This document shows positions 16,012 through 24,109 of a stretch of DNA of 42,998 bases, piece by piece. Each line of letters begins with the position of its first letter. The stretch's first letter is position 1. A program made the position numbers and the translations under genes. Origin of the DNA: Actinomadura sp. 7K507 (GTDB taxonomy: Bacteria; Actinomycetota; Actinomycetes; Streptosporangiales; Streptosporangiaceae); contig NZ_SMKK01000060.1 of the NCBI RefSeq assembly GCF_004348425.1, forward strand, positions 1 through 42,998, read 5' to 3'. Under the pieces are notes generated by a model. It was not told where the DNA came from. It did no database searches and saw only the letters and a list, made by a program, of their open reading frames with translations.

Positions 16012-17170
16012 GGACCTCGCGCCACGGCTTGCCGGTGTCGGCGCGGAGGTCGCCCGGCAGGCCCAGCAGCCGCTCGCCGATGACGTTGCGCAGCACCTCG
16101 GAGGTGCCGCCCTCGATGGTGTTGGCGCGCGAGCGCAGGAACTTGCGCGGGAGATCCTCGCCGTCGCCGCCGGCGGGCGGCGCGTTGTAGCCGCTGTAGA
16201 GCGCCGCATCGGGGCCGAGCATGTCCATGCAGAACTCGTAGACGTCCTGGTTCAGCTCGGCGCCGGTGAGCTTCCCGATCGAGCCCTCCGCACCCGCTGG
16301 GCGGTCTCCCTGCTCCACCCGCTGCCGGTCGCCGGTCAGGCGTGCCGCGTCCGCGCGGACGAAGAGTTCCAGCAGCCGGGCGCGCAGCACGGGGGTCCGC
16401 AGGTCCCTCCTTTCCCGCCACAGCCGCAGGGCCGAGCCGATCGAGCCGCTGCCGCGGACGCTGGAGCCGCCGCCGATGGCGTTGCGCTCGTTCATCAGGG
16501 TGGTCATGGCGACCCGCCACCCCTCACCGACGGCGCCGAGCCGGTGGGAGTCGGGGATGCGGGCGCCGCGCAGGTGGACCTCGTTGAACTCGGCCTCGCC
16601 GGTCATCTGCCGCAGCGGCCGCACCTCGACGCCGGGGTCCCTCATGTCCAGGACGAAGTAGGTCAGCCCCTTGTGCTTGGGCTGGTCGGGGTCGGTGCGG
16701 GCGAGCAGCAGCGCCCATCTCGCCTTGTGGGCGTTGCTCGTCCACACCTTCTGCCCGTTGACGACCCACTCGCCGCCGTCCCGGACCGCCCGGGTCGCCA
16801 GGCCCGCGAGATCCGAACCGGCGCCGGGCTCGGAGAAGAGCTGGCACCAGATCTCGTCGCAGACGTAGAGCGGCCGGAGGAGACGCTCCTTCAGCTCCCG
16901 GCTCCCGTGGGCCATCACCGTCGGGCCCGCCATGCCGTAGCCCATGGGGTTGAGGTCGAACGGCACCGGCCCACCGGCGCTCTGGAGGACGGCGTCGACC
17001 GCGGCCTGGACGCCCGGTTCGGCACCGAGCCCGCCGAGCCCCTCGGGGAACTGGACCCATGCGAGGCCCGCGTCGAAGCAGGCTTCGAGGAACTCCCGCT
17101 GCGGGGTCGACGCCGGCGGGGTTCGCTCAAGGACGGCTCGCGCAGCGTCGAGGGCGGCGGTCGTGGTCAC
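16001..17170 (-). CDS. Acyl-CoA dehydrogenase, larger subunit of pair B
   Basis: A 389-residue acyl-CoA dehydrogenase. FAD/substrate motifs are strong: CQLFSEPGAGSDLAGL near 108-123 and VNGQKVWTSNAHKA near 138-151. Near the C-terminus RANTIEGGTSEVLRNVI keeps a glutamate at the MCAD-type catalytic-base position. It also has the NER motif (TTLMNERNAIGGG) where isovaleryl-CoA dehydrogenase carries its alternative base. It lies directly upstream of the smaller subunit and is similar to the protein at 18119-19384, so the operon holds two related pairs. Confidence 0.92.
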   Translation of the reverse strand: MTTTAALDAARAVLERTPPASTPQREFLEACFDAGLAWVQFPEGLGGLGAEPGVQAAVDAVLQSAGGPVPFDLNPMGYGMAGPTVMAHGSRELKERLLRPLYVCDEIWCQLFSEPGAGSDLAGLATRAVRDGGEWVVNGQKVWTSNAHKARWALLLARTDPDQPKHKGLTYFVLDMRDPGVEVRPLRQMTGEAEFNEVHLRGARIPDSHRLGAVGEGWRVAMTTLMNERNAIGGGSSVRGSGSIGSALRLWRERRDLRTPVLRARLLELFVRADAARLTGDRQRVEQGDRPAGAEGSIGKLTGAELNQDVYEFCMDMLGPDAALYSGYNAPPAGGDGEDLPRKFLRSRANTIEGGTSEVLRNVIGERLLGLPGDLRADTGKPWREVPRG

Positions 17171-17219
17171 TCCGGACTCCTCGGGTCGTCTGTGGGCATG
17201 CTGGTGGTCGGCATGCCGG

Positions 17220-18068
17220 TCAGCGGTCGTGGAAGTCGGGGGCCCGGCGGTCCCGGAACGCCGCGGCGGCCTCGTCGTGGTCCCGGGTGTAGGTGGTCAG
17301 GATCTGGGTGCGGTTCTCCAGGTCGATGCCCGCCTGAAGGCTTCCGATCTCCAGCTGGCTCCACATGACCTCCTTGGTCATGCGCACCCCCATCGGGCTG
17401 TTGGCGCAGATGGCCCGCGCGGTCTCCAGCGCCGAACCGAGCAGTTCCCCGTCCGGGACGACCCGCGTCACCAGCCCGATGCGGTCGGCCTCGGCGGCGT
17501 CGATGAGGCGGCCGGTCAGCATCAGCTCGAACGCCCGGGACGCCCCCACCAGCCTCGGCAGCATCCAGCTCACGCCGATGTCGCATCCGGACAGGCCGAT
17601 CCGCACGAACGCGACGTTGAAGCGTGCCGACGTCCCGGCGATCCGGACGTCCGAGGCCAGCGCGAGCGCCAGCCCGCCGCCCGCCGCCGGCCCGTTGACG
17701 GCCGCGACCACGGGCTGCGGCATCGCCCGCAGCTTCGGCACGAGCGCGGCGATGTGCTTCTGGAGCCGGAGGCGCTCCTGGGGCGAGTCCTGCTGCTCGC
17801 GAGTGTTCTGGGTTCCGAGGTCATAGGACGTCAGGTCCAGGCCGGCGCAGAACCCGCGTCCCGCTCCGGTGAGGACGACGACCCTGCATCCGGGGTCGGC
17901 GGCCAGCGCGTCGAGGGTCCGGTGAAGCTCGGCGAGCAGCTCCGGCGAGAGCGCGTTGAGCCGCTCGGGACGGGACAGGGTGAGCAGGGCGATGCCCGGC
18001 TCGGGGGTGCTCAGCTCCAGCGTGGACGTTTCACCGGCCTGCGGGCCGGGTTCCCGGGGCGTGGTCAT
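17220..18068 (-). CDS. Crotonase-family protein without the hydratase glutamates (isomerase-like)
   Basis: A 282-residue crotonase. The oxyanion motif GRGFCAGLDLTSY is intact. The first hydratase glutamate is replaced (GGLALALASD) and the second position reads NVAFVRIGLSGCDIG, with an aspartate in GCDIGVSWMLPR. That Asp arrangement resembles the PaaG and dienoyl/dodecenoyl-CoA isomerase subgroup rather than hydratases, so an isomerase role is inferred. Start ATG 18068. It lies between the two acyl-CoA dehydrogenase pairs in the operon. Confidence 0.87.
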   Translation of the reverse strand: MTTPREPGPQAGETSTLELSTPEPGIALLTLSRPERLNALSPELLAELHRTLDALAADPGCRVVVLTGAGRGFCAGLDLTSYDLGTQNTREQQDSPQERLRLQKHIAALVPKLRAMPQPVVAAVNGPAAGGGLALALASDVRIAGTSARFNVAFVRIGLSGCDIGVSWMLPRLVGASRAFELMLTGRLIDAAEADRIGLVTRVVPDGELLGSALETARAICANSPMGVRMTKEVMWSQLEIGSLQAGIDLENRTQILTTYTRDHDEAAAAFRDRRAPDFHDR

Positions 18069-18118
18069 GGGGGCTCCTGGATGCTCGGAAGGAAGGGGCG
18101 GGCGACGCGGAGACGGGC

Positions 18119-19384
18119 TCAGCCGCGCTGCCGCTCGTTGAACGGGACATTCTTGTCCGGGTCGGGATCCTTCGGCAGCCCCAGGACCCGCTCGGCGATG
18201 ATGTTGCGCTGGATCTCCGGCGTCCCCCCGGCGATGCTCGCCTGCTTCATCACCAGGAACTCGTAGGAGGCCGCGGAGTTCTGTCTCCCTTGTTCCCAGG
18301 CGAGCGCGGCCAGCGGTTCCACCTCGGCCGCCAGCGCCCCCGCCTTCTCCTCCAGCCGGGCGTTGACGAGCTTGCGGATCGATCCCTCCGCCCCGGCCGC
18401 CTTCCGGCCGGACTCGGCATGGGCCCGGACGGTGGTCATCTGCAGGACCCGTTCCTCGACCAGGAAGCGGAGCAGGTCGTCGCGCAGGACCGGCTCGGCG
18501 AGCGTGCCGTTGTCCCGGGCCCGGCGGAGCAGCACGTCGGCGCGGCCCTCCCCGACGGCGGGCAGCCCGGTCAGCCCGTTGCGCTCCTGCATCAGCGTCG
18601 TGATCGCCACCGTCCAGCCCCCGTTCACCTCGCCGAGGAGGGCGTCGGCGGGCAGCCGCACGTCGGTGAGGAAGACCTCGTTGAACTCGGCGTCCCCCGT
18701 CATCTGCTTCAGCGGCCGGGCGTCGACCCCGGGCGTGCGCATGTCGAGGAGGAAGTAGCCGATGCCCCGGTGCTTGGGCAGCGCGGGGTCGGTGCGGGCC
18801 ATGAGCAGGCCGTAGTCGGCGATGTGGGCGAACGAGCTCCACACCTTCTGCCCGTTGACCACCCAGGTGCCGTCGTCCTGCCGCTCGGCCCGCGTCGACA
18901 GGCCGGCGAGGTCGGAGCCGGCGCCGGGCTCGCTGAACAGCTGGCACCAGCGGTGCTCGCCGCGGGCCAGCGGGCGCAGGTACCGTTCCCGCTGCCTCGG
19001 CGTCCCGTGGAAGATGATCGTCGGCCCGGCCAGGGCCAGCCCGACGAAGTCGATCATTCCCCGGTCGACCCGGTACCGCAGGACGGCGTCGGCGACGGCG
19101 CCCGCCGCACGCGCGGACAGGCCCAGCCCGCCGCACTCCCTCGGCCACGTCGGCGTCGACAGGCCCGCGTCGCCCAGCGCCGCGTACCAGGCCGGTCCCC
19201 GCTGGGGATCGTCCAGGAACGCGCCGACGGCGTCCCAGTCCGCGTCCAGCGCGGCCTTCAGGACGTCGCCGGGGAGGTTCGCGCGCAGCCAGGCGTCCGC
19301 GGCCTCGAAGGCCTGGACCTCGGTGGCGTCCTCCGCCAGCTCGATCAACGGGGCCGGCTCGGTCAACCGGGACGGCTCGGTCAT
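18119..19384 (-). CDS. Acyl-CoA dehydrogenase, larger subunit of pair A, shifted catalytic base
   Basis: A 421-residue acyl-CoA dehydrogenase with CQLFSEPGAGSDLAGL and VNGQKVWSSFAHIADY motifs. The C-terminal motif is SIAGGTPEIQRNII: alanine stands where MCAD-type enzymes have the catalytic glutamate. A glutamate in ITTLMQERNGL matches the helix-G base of isovaleryl-CoA dehydrogenase, so activity is plausible. ATG 19384 overlaps the partner gene stop by 4 nt (ATGA), indicating equal expression. Its first 15 residues are a repeated RLTEPA-type sequence from 18-bp repeats. Confidence 0.91.
   Translation of the reverse strand: MTEPSRLTEPAPLIELAEDATEVQAFEAADAWLRANLPGDVLKAALDADWDAVGAFLDDPQRGPAWYAALGDAGLSTPTWPRECGGLGLSARAAGAVADAVLRYRVDRGMIDFVGLALAGPTIIFHGTPRQRERYLRPLARGEHRWCQLFSEPGAGSDLAGLSTRAERQDDGTWVVNGQKVWSSFAHIADYGLLMARTDPALPKHRGIGYFLLDMRTPGVDARPLKQMTGDAEFNEVFLTDVRLPADALLGEVNGGWTVAITTLMQERNGLTGLPAVGEGRADVLLRRARDNGTLAEPVLRDDLLRFLVEERVLQMTTVRAHAESGRKAAGAEGSIRKLVNARLEEKAGALAAEVEPLAALAWEQGRQNSAASYEFLVMKQASIAGGTPEIQRNIIAERVLGLPKDPDPDKNVPFNERQRG
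19346..19381. repeat. Two 18-bp repeats at the start of the pair-A dehydrogenase
   Basis: Units 19346-19363 and 19364-19381 (CAACSGGGMCGGCTCGGT) differ at two positions. They encode the repeated PSRLTE/PAPLIE N-terminus and run into the start codon. Confidence 0.72.
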
Positions 19385-20535
19385 CGGGTCGCTCCTTGCG
19401 GCTCCGGGGACGGATCGGTGAGATCGGTGAGGACGTGGGGCAGGAGCGCGGAACGGGCCTCGGCCTCCCCGCCGAGCAGGGTGGCGTCGAGGCGGGCCCG
19501 CCGGAGGAAGAGGTGCGCGTCGTGCTCCCAGGTGAACCCGATCCCGCCGTGCAGCTGGATCGCGTCCTTGGCCGTCTGCAGGAAGGCGCCGCCGCAGTAG
19601 GAGCGGGCGACGAGCGACCCGAAGTCCTGGCCGGATGAGCCCGGTTCCTGCCAGGCCGCCCAGAACGCGGCGGACCGCGCCATCTCGTGGCGCACCGCCA
19701 TGTCGGCGAGCCGGTGCTTCACGCCCTGGAAGCCGCCGACGGGACGGCCGAACTGCCGGCGCGTCTTGGCGTACTCGGCCGTGCGGCGGACCAGCTCGCC
19801 GGCGGCACCGGCCTGCTCGGCCGCGAGCAGGATCGCGGCGGTCCGCCGCATCCGCTCGGCGACCGCCCAGCCCCCGCCCCGCTCCCCGATCCGGCGTGCC
19901 GGCGTTCCACGCATCTCCAGGCGGGCCGCGGGCCGGGTGCCGTCGAGCACCTGGCGCGGCACGCGGGTGAGGCCCGCGGCCGCTCCCTCGACGGCATACC
20001 AGGTCGCGCCGGCCTCCGACTGCGCGAGCACGAGGATCACCTCGGCGTCGGCGCCGTCGAGGACGAGTTCCTTGTCCCCGTCCAGGACGGGGCCGCCCGT
20101 GCCGCGCCGTGCGGAGCTCCGCACGGACTCCGGCGCCCACCGTCCGTCCGCCTCGACGACGGCGACGGTCGCCGTCAGCTCGCCCTCGGCCAGGGGTGGC
20201 AGCAGTTCACCCGCGACCGGGTCCCTCGGCAGGGCGGCGAGGACGTTCGCCGCGAGCACCGCCGTGGGCAGGAACGGCCCGCCGAACAGCACGGCGCCCA
20301 TCTCCTCCATGACGATGGCCAGGTCCACGAGCGAGCCGCCGCTGCCGCCGTGCTCCTCGGGAAGCCCCAGCCCCTGCAGCCCCAGCTGGGCCGCGAGGGT
20401 CTCCCACATCTCGGGATCGTGGCGCTCACCGGCCTCGGCCAGTTCCCGGGCCCGCGACAGCGGCGCCTTGGCCGTCAGCACACCGCGCACCGCGGCGCGC
20501 AGGTCGCCGTGCTCCGGCGTCCAGGAGAACTCCAT
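19381..20535 (-). CDS. Acyl-CoA dehydrogenase, smaller subunit of pair A
   Basis: A 384-residue partner chain. It has the FSWTPEHGDLRAAV start, RQFGRPVGGFQGVKHRLADM, and QLHGGIGFTWEHDAHLFLRR near the C-terminus. No catalytic glutamate is visible at the usual site. It is paralogous to 14789-15910 and overlaps its own partner gene by 4 nt. The matching arrangement of both pairs supports heteromeric dehydrogenases acting on two different CoA intermediates. Confidence 0.91.
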   Translation of the reverse strand: MEFSWTPEHGDLRAAVRGVLTAKAPLSRARELAEAGERHDPEMWETLAAQLGLQGLGLPEEHGGSGGSLVDLAIVMEEMGAVLFGGPFLPTAVLAANVLAALPRDPVAGELLPPLAEGELTATVAVVEADGRWAPESVRSSARRGTGGPVLDGDKELVLDGADAEVILVLAQSEAGATWYAVEGAAAGLTRVPRQVLDGTRPAARLEMRGTPARRIGERGGGWAVAERMRRTAAILLAAEQAGAAGELVRRTAEYAKTRRQFGRPVGGFQGVKHRLADMAVRHEMARSAAFWAAWQEPGSSGQDFGSLVARSYCGGAFLQTAKDAIQLHGGIGFTWEHDAHLFLRRARLDATLLGGEAEARSALLPHVLTDLTDPSPEPQGATR

Positions 20536-20560
20536 GCGTACCTCCCTGTGACGAGCCCGC

Positions 20561-21322
20561 TCAGCGCGGGCTCATGCGGATGGCGCCGTCCAGCCGGATC
20601 GTCTCGCCGTTGAGCATCGGGTTCTCGACGATGTGCTGGACCGTGGCCGCGTACTCGTCGGGGGCGCCGAGACGGGACGGGTGCGGCACCTGCCGTCCCA
20701 GGGACTCGCGCACCTCGTCGCTGAGCGCCCCCAGCATGGGGGTCTCGAAGATGCCCGGCGCGATCGTCATCATCCGGATCTGCAGCGACGCGAGATCCCG
20801 CGCGATCGGCAGCGTCATCCCCACGACGCCGCCCTTCGAGGCGGAGTAGGCCGCCTGGCCGATCTGCCCCTCGTAGGCGGCGACCGAGGCGGTCGCGACG
20901 GCGACCCCGCGCTCCCCGGCGACGGGCTCCAGCTCGGCCATGCGGGCCGCGGCGAGGCGGATCAGGTTGAAGGTTCCGACGAGGTTCACCTCCACGGTCC
21001 ATGCGAACCCGTCGAGGGGCGCGGGCCCGTCGCGCCCGACCGTCCTGCCCGCTCTCCCCGAGCCCGCGCAGCTGACCGCGATGCGGAGCGGGCCGAGATC
21101 CGAGGCGGCGTCCACGGCCGATGCCACGTCCTCCTCCGAGCGGACGTCCCCGGCGACGAAGGCGGCCCGGCCGCCGAGTTCCGCGGCCGCCTTCTCGCCC
21201 GCCGAGGACGGCAGGTCGAGCAGGACGACGGAGCCGCCGTGCTCCAGCAGCCTGCGGGCGGTCGCCAGCCCGAGCCCGGAGGCCCCGCCCGAGACCACCG
21301 CCGACGTGCCTTCGATCCTCAT
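20561..21322 (-). CDS. Short-chain 3-hydroxyacyl-CoA dehydrogenase (HSD10-like)
   Basis: A 253-residue short-chain dehydrogenase. The glycine motif SGGASGLGLATARRLLEHGG and the acidic LLDLPSS indicate NAD preference. Ser-Tyr-Lys are in TASVAAYEG and AAYSASKGG. The C-terminal GMTLPIARDL, TIAPGIFETPML and NPMLNGETIRLDGAIRM segments match type II 3-hydroxyacyl-CoA dehydrogenase (HSD17B10) closely, so oxidation of a 3-hydroxyacyl-CoA is the likely role. Start ATG 21322. It is the second gene of the operon. Confidence 0.93.
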   Translation of the reverse strand: MRIEGTSAVVSGGASGLGLATARRLLEHGGSVVLLDLPSSAGEKAAAELGGRAAFVAGDVRSEEDVASAVDAASDLGPLRIAVSCAGSGRAGRTVGRDGPAPLDGFAWTVEVNLVGTFNLIRLAAARMAELEPVAGERGVAVATASVAAYEGQIGQAAYSASKGGVVGMTLPIARDLASLQIRMMTIAPGIFETPMLGALSDEVRESLGRQVPHPSRLGAPDEYAATVQHIVENPMLNGETIRLDGAIRMSPR

Positions 21323-21340
21323 CTGGTCACTCCTGTCGTC

Positions 21341-21396
21341 GCGGATGTACGGGCGCGGATGTGCGGGCACGGGTGTACGGGCACGGGCGCGGGTCA
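21341..21396. repeat. Four 14-bp tandem repeats between SDR and crotonase genes
   Basis: Units begin at 21341, 21355, 21369 and 21383, of the form GCGGATGTACGGGC, becoming ACGGGTGTACGGGC. The last unit contains the stop codon of the crotonase gene (21394-21396). The array is almost the entire gap between the two operon genes and is not a multiple of three. Confidence 0.88.
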
Positions 21397-22185
21397 GCGC
21401 CCGCGGAACACGGGGGGACGCTTCTCGAAGAAGGCCCGGCCCGCCTCCTCGGCGTCCTCCATCGCGAGGTTCACCGCCTGGGCGCGGGCCTCGGCCTCCA
21501 GCGCGCCCTCGAAGCTGCTCTCGAACGCGTCGTTGAGCAGGCGCTTGGACTGTGCGAGCGCCACCGGAGGTCCGTCGACGAGCTGCTCGGCGAGAGCGGT
21601 CACCGCGCCGTCGAGCTCCTCCGGCGGGACCACCTGCCGCACGATCCCGAGGCCGTGCAGGGTGCGGGCGTCGATCATGTCTCCGAGCAGCACCATCTCC
21701 TTGGCGCGGTGCAGCCCGACCAGCCGCGGCAGCAGCCACGAGCCGCCGAAGTCCACGGAGAGCCCGCGCTTGACGAAGATCTGGGCGAAGCGGGCCCGGT
21801 CGCTGGCGATGACGAAGTCGCCGGCCAGGGCCAGGTTCATCCCCGCCCCCACGGCGTATCCGTCGACGCGGCAGATGACCGGCATCCGCGTCCGGTGGAG
21901 GGCGAGGCATGCCTGGTTGACCTCGTGCATGCCGATGAGCGCGTGCCGCTCCCCTGGCGTGGACAGGTCGGCGCCGGCGCAGAAGTCGTCCCCTTCGCCG
22001 GTGACGACCAGCACCCGGGCATCGCTGTCCGCCACGTCCGAGACGGCGTCCCGGAGGGCCGTCCAGGCCGCCTGGCCGATCGAGTTCCTGCGCCGCGGGT
22101 TGGAGATCGTGAGGGTGGCCACGGCCCCGTCTTGCGACACGGAGAACGGCGGGACCACGGGTGCCGCCTCGTCGATGCTTGTCAT
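21394..22185 (-). CDS. Crotonase-family enoyl-CoA hydratase/isomerase, first gene of the operon
   Basis: A 263-residue crotonase with the oxyanion motif GDDFCAGADLST. The first hydratase glutamate is asparagine (GAGMNLALAGD) and the second site reads QIFVKRGLSVDFGGSWLLPR, giving an aspartate in SVDFGG as in PaaG-like isomerases. It ends with FFEKRPPVFRGR. Its ATG is 23 nt from an operator-like site, and a purine-rich GAGAGAATGG lies just before the start, so the ten-gene transcript probably begins here. Confidence 0.9.
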   Translation of the reverse strand: MTSIDEAAPVVPPFSVSQDGAVATLTISNPRRRNSIGQAAWTALRDAVSDVADSDARVLVVTGEGDDFCAGADLSTPGERHALIGMHEVNQACLALHRTRMPVICRVDGYAVGAGMNLALAGDFVIASDRARFAQIFVKRGLSVDFGGSWLLPRLVGLHRAKEMVLLGDMIDARTLHGLGIVRQVVPPEELDGAVTALAEQLVDGPPVALAQSKRLLNDAFESSFEGALEAEARAQAVNLAMEDAEEAGRAFFEKRPPVFRGR

Positions 22186-22208
22186 GGGTCCATTCTCTCA
22201 ACCAAACA

Positions 22209-22224
22209 TGATGTCACTGTCATA
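22209..22224. promoter_or_regulatory. Operator-like site 1 (ATGATGTCACTGTCAT), crotonase operon promoter
   Basis: A 16-bp imperfect palindrome with ATGA...TCAT arms. The inner eight bases are identical to those of the site upstream of the solute-binding protein. It is 23 nt from the operon start codon, where a repressor would block transcription. Confidence 0.75.
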
Positions 22225-22264
22225 TTGAGGCCTCGACGTGCAGGCGCGGCTCGCCCTCCAGTGG

Positions 22265-22280
22265 TTGACCCTGATGTCAA
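22265..22280. promoter_or_regulatory. Operator-like site 2 (TTGACCCTGATGTCAA)
   Basis: Perfect TTGA/TCAA arms with an 8-bp spacing. It lies in the middle of the 288-bp divergent region between the crotonase operon and the ligase gene. The region is otherwise empty of genes and RNAs that I can recognise. Confidence 0.7.
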
Positions 22281-22412
22281 TATCGCCCTGTCTACCCGGC
22301 CCGGATGAACCATGTCAACGGTTTGGGCCGGATCGCGTCCTCAGCCCGATACCGGCGGCAGAGCCCGCCGCGAAGAGCATTGACACCGCCACGGCGATCG
22401 ATTAGACACAAG

Positions 22413-22428
22413 GTGATTTCCACGTCAT
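22413..22428. promoter_or_regulatory. Operator-like site 3 (GTGATTTCCACGTCAT), ligase promoter
   Basis: GTGA/TCAT arms at the same spacing, 45 nt upstream of the acyl-CoA ligase ATG on the plus strand. Read on the minus strand it fits the consensus YRTS core (CGTG). Confidence 0.65.
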
Positions 22429-22473
22429 GTGTGTGACAGAGATCGACCTCACCCCCGCAATGCAGGAGCGGCC

Positions 22474-24045
22474 ATGCACGCCAGGATCCGCGTCGGCGAC
22501 TACCTCCGCCTCAGCTCGCAGCGCCACCCGGACGTTCCCTGCCTCGTCTTCGCCGACGGCACCGAGCAGACCTTCGCCGAGACCAACGCGCGCGTGAACC
22601 GGCTCGCGGACGCCATGGCCCGGCGCGGCGTCTCGAAGGGCGACAAGGTCGCGATCGTCGCCACCGACTGCGGCGGATACATCGAGCTGCTGCTGGCCTG
22701 CATGAAGCTCGGAGCGGTCTACGTCCCCCTCAACAACCGCCTCGCGGACTCCGAACTGCTGACGCTGCTGCGGTGGGCCGGGCCGTCGATGCTCTTCGTC
22801 ACGAGCCGCTACCTCGAAACCGCGCGTGCCCTGCTGCCGCGGATCGAGGGACTGGACATCCTGGTGGACTTCGACCAGGACGACGGCCCCGAGGGGTACG
22901 AGGCGCTCCTCGCGACCGGCGAGGACGTGGAGCCCGATGTCGACGTGCGGGACGAGGACGTCATCGGCCTGGCCTTCACCTCGGGGACGACGGGGCTGCC
23001 GAAGGGCGTCCTGCAGTCGCAGCGGATGATCAAGTCGCTCATCGTGAACATGTCGATCGACTACGAGATCCTGCCGGACGAGTTCCGCTACACCGCGTCG
23101 CCGACCTTCCACATCGCCGGGCAGGGCATGATCCTCATGCACGTGTGGCGCGGGTTCCCGACCCTGGTCCTGCCGCAGTTCGACCCCGGCGAGGTGCTGC
23201 GCTGGATGAAGTCGGGGCGGCTGACCGGCGTGTTCCTCGTCCCGACGATGATCAGTTCGGTGCTGGAGCGGCCCGAGGCCGCCGCGGGCGCCTACCCCGG
23301 TCTGCGCTCCATCATCTACGGCGGCGCCCCCATCTCGCCCAGGCTGCTGCGCCAGGCCATCGAGACCTTCGGCTGCGACCTGATCAACGCCTTCGGGGCG
23401 GCGACGGAAGGCGGGCTGCAGACCGTCCTCGGCTCCGCGGACCACCGGCGCGCGATGGCGGGCGACACGCACCTGCTCGGCTCGATCGGCAAGCCCGCCT
23501 TCGGGGTGGAGCTCCGCATCGTCGACGAGAACGGCGACGACGTGCCGCGCGGGGAGACGGGCGAGATCATCACCCGGTCGGACGCGGTGATGAACGGCTA
23601 CCTGGAGATGCCGGGCGAGACCGCGCGGGCCATCCGCGACGGCTGGTTCTGGGGCGGCGACCTGGCCCGGATGGACGCGGAGGGCTACCTCTACCTCGCC
23701 GGACGCAGCAAGGACATGATCATCCGCGGTGGCGAGAACATCTACCCCATCGAGATCGAGACGGTGCTCTCGGAGCATCCCGGCGTCGCGCAGGCCGCCG
23801 TCGTCGGCCGGCCGGACGAGCACTGGGGCGAGGTCGTGATCGCCTACCTCACGGCCGAGCGCGAGGTCGATCTGGAGGCCCTGCACCGCCGCTGCCGCGA
23901 GCGGCTGGCCGCCTACAAGGTCCCCGCCGAGTTCATCGTGGTCCCGGAGATGCCGCTCAACGCCAGCGGCAAGATCCTCAAGCGGAGGCTCCGCTCCGAG
24001 CCGCCCGAGGCCGCGGTGCGGCTGGGCGCGGGGGCGGGCCGGTGA
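22474..24045 (+). CDS. Acyl-CoA ligase (AMP-binding enzyme), copy 1
   Basis: A 523-residue ANL-superfamily ligase activating a carboxylic acid to an acyl-CoA via an acyl-AMP. The P-loop TSGTTGLPKG is at 169-178, IYGGAPIS at 281-287, the ATP-ribose aspartate in GGDLARM (D396), the hinge GRSKDMIIRGGEN from about 410, and the C-terminal lysine in NASGK (K500). AGGAG ends five bases before ATG 22474, so the longer frame from 22429 is rejected. It is a paralogue of the ligase at 26394-27935 (shared ADHRRAMAG/ADHRRALAG block). It is the only plus-strand gene in the cluster. Confidence 0.93.
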   Translation: MHARIRVGDYLRLSSQRHPDVPCLVFADGTEQTFAETNARVNRLADAMARRGVSKGDKVAIVATDCGGYIELLLACMKLGAVYVPLNNRLADSELLTLLRWAGPSMLFVTSRYLETARALLPRIEGLDILVDFDQDDGPEGYEALLATGEDVEPDVDVRDEDVIGLAFTSGTTGLPKGVLQSQRMIKSLIVNMSIDYEILPDEFRYTASPTFHIAGQGMILMHVWRGFPTLVLPQFDPGEVLRWMKSGRLTGVFLVPTMISSVLERPEAAAGAYPGLRSIIYGGAPISPRLLRQAIETFGCDLINAFGAATEGGLQTVLGSADHRRAMAGDTHLLGSIGKPAFGVELRIVDENGDDVPRGETGEIITRSDAVMNGYLEMPGETARAIRDGWFWGGDLARMDAEGYLYLAGRSKDMIIRGGENIYPIEIETVLSEHPGVAQAAVVGRPDEHWGEVVIAYLTAEREVDLEALHRRCRERLAAYKVPAEFIVVPEMPLNASGKILKRRLRSEPPEAAVRLGAGAGR

Positions 24046-24048
24046 GGC

Positions 24049-24078
24049 GGAGCACCAGGCTGTGGAGCACCAGGCTGT
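24049..24078. repeat. Exact 15-bp tandem duplication after the ligase gene
   Basis: GGAGCACCAGGCTGT at 24049-24063 is repeated without change at 24064-24078, followed by a start of a third (GGAGC). It fills the gap between the converging ligase and tetR genes. Confidence 0.9.
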
Positions 24079-24109
24079 GGAGCCGGCGTCGGGACGGTGA
24101 CCGGCCTGC

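Noticed and set aside
14888..17368. An 826-codon plus-strand open frame over the dehydrogenase genes
   Set aside because: Antisense to two clear acyl-CoA dehydrogenases, with no recognisable protein motif.
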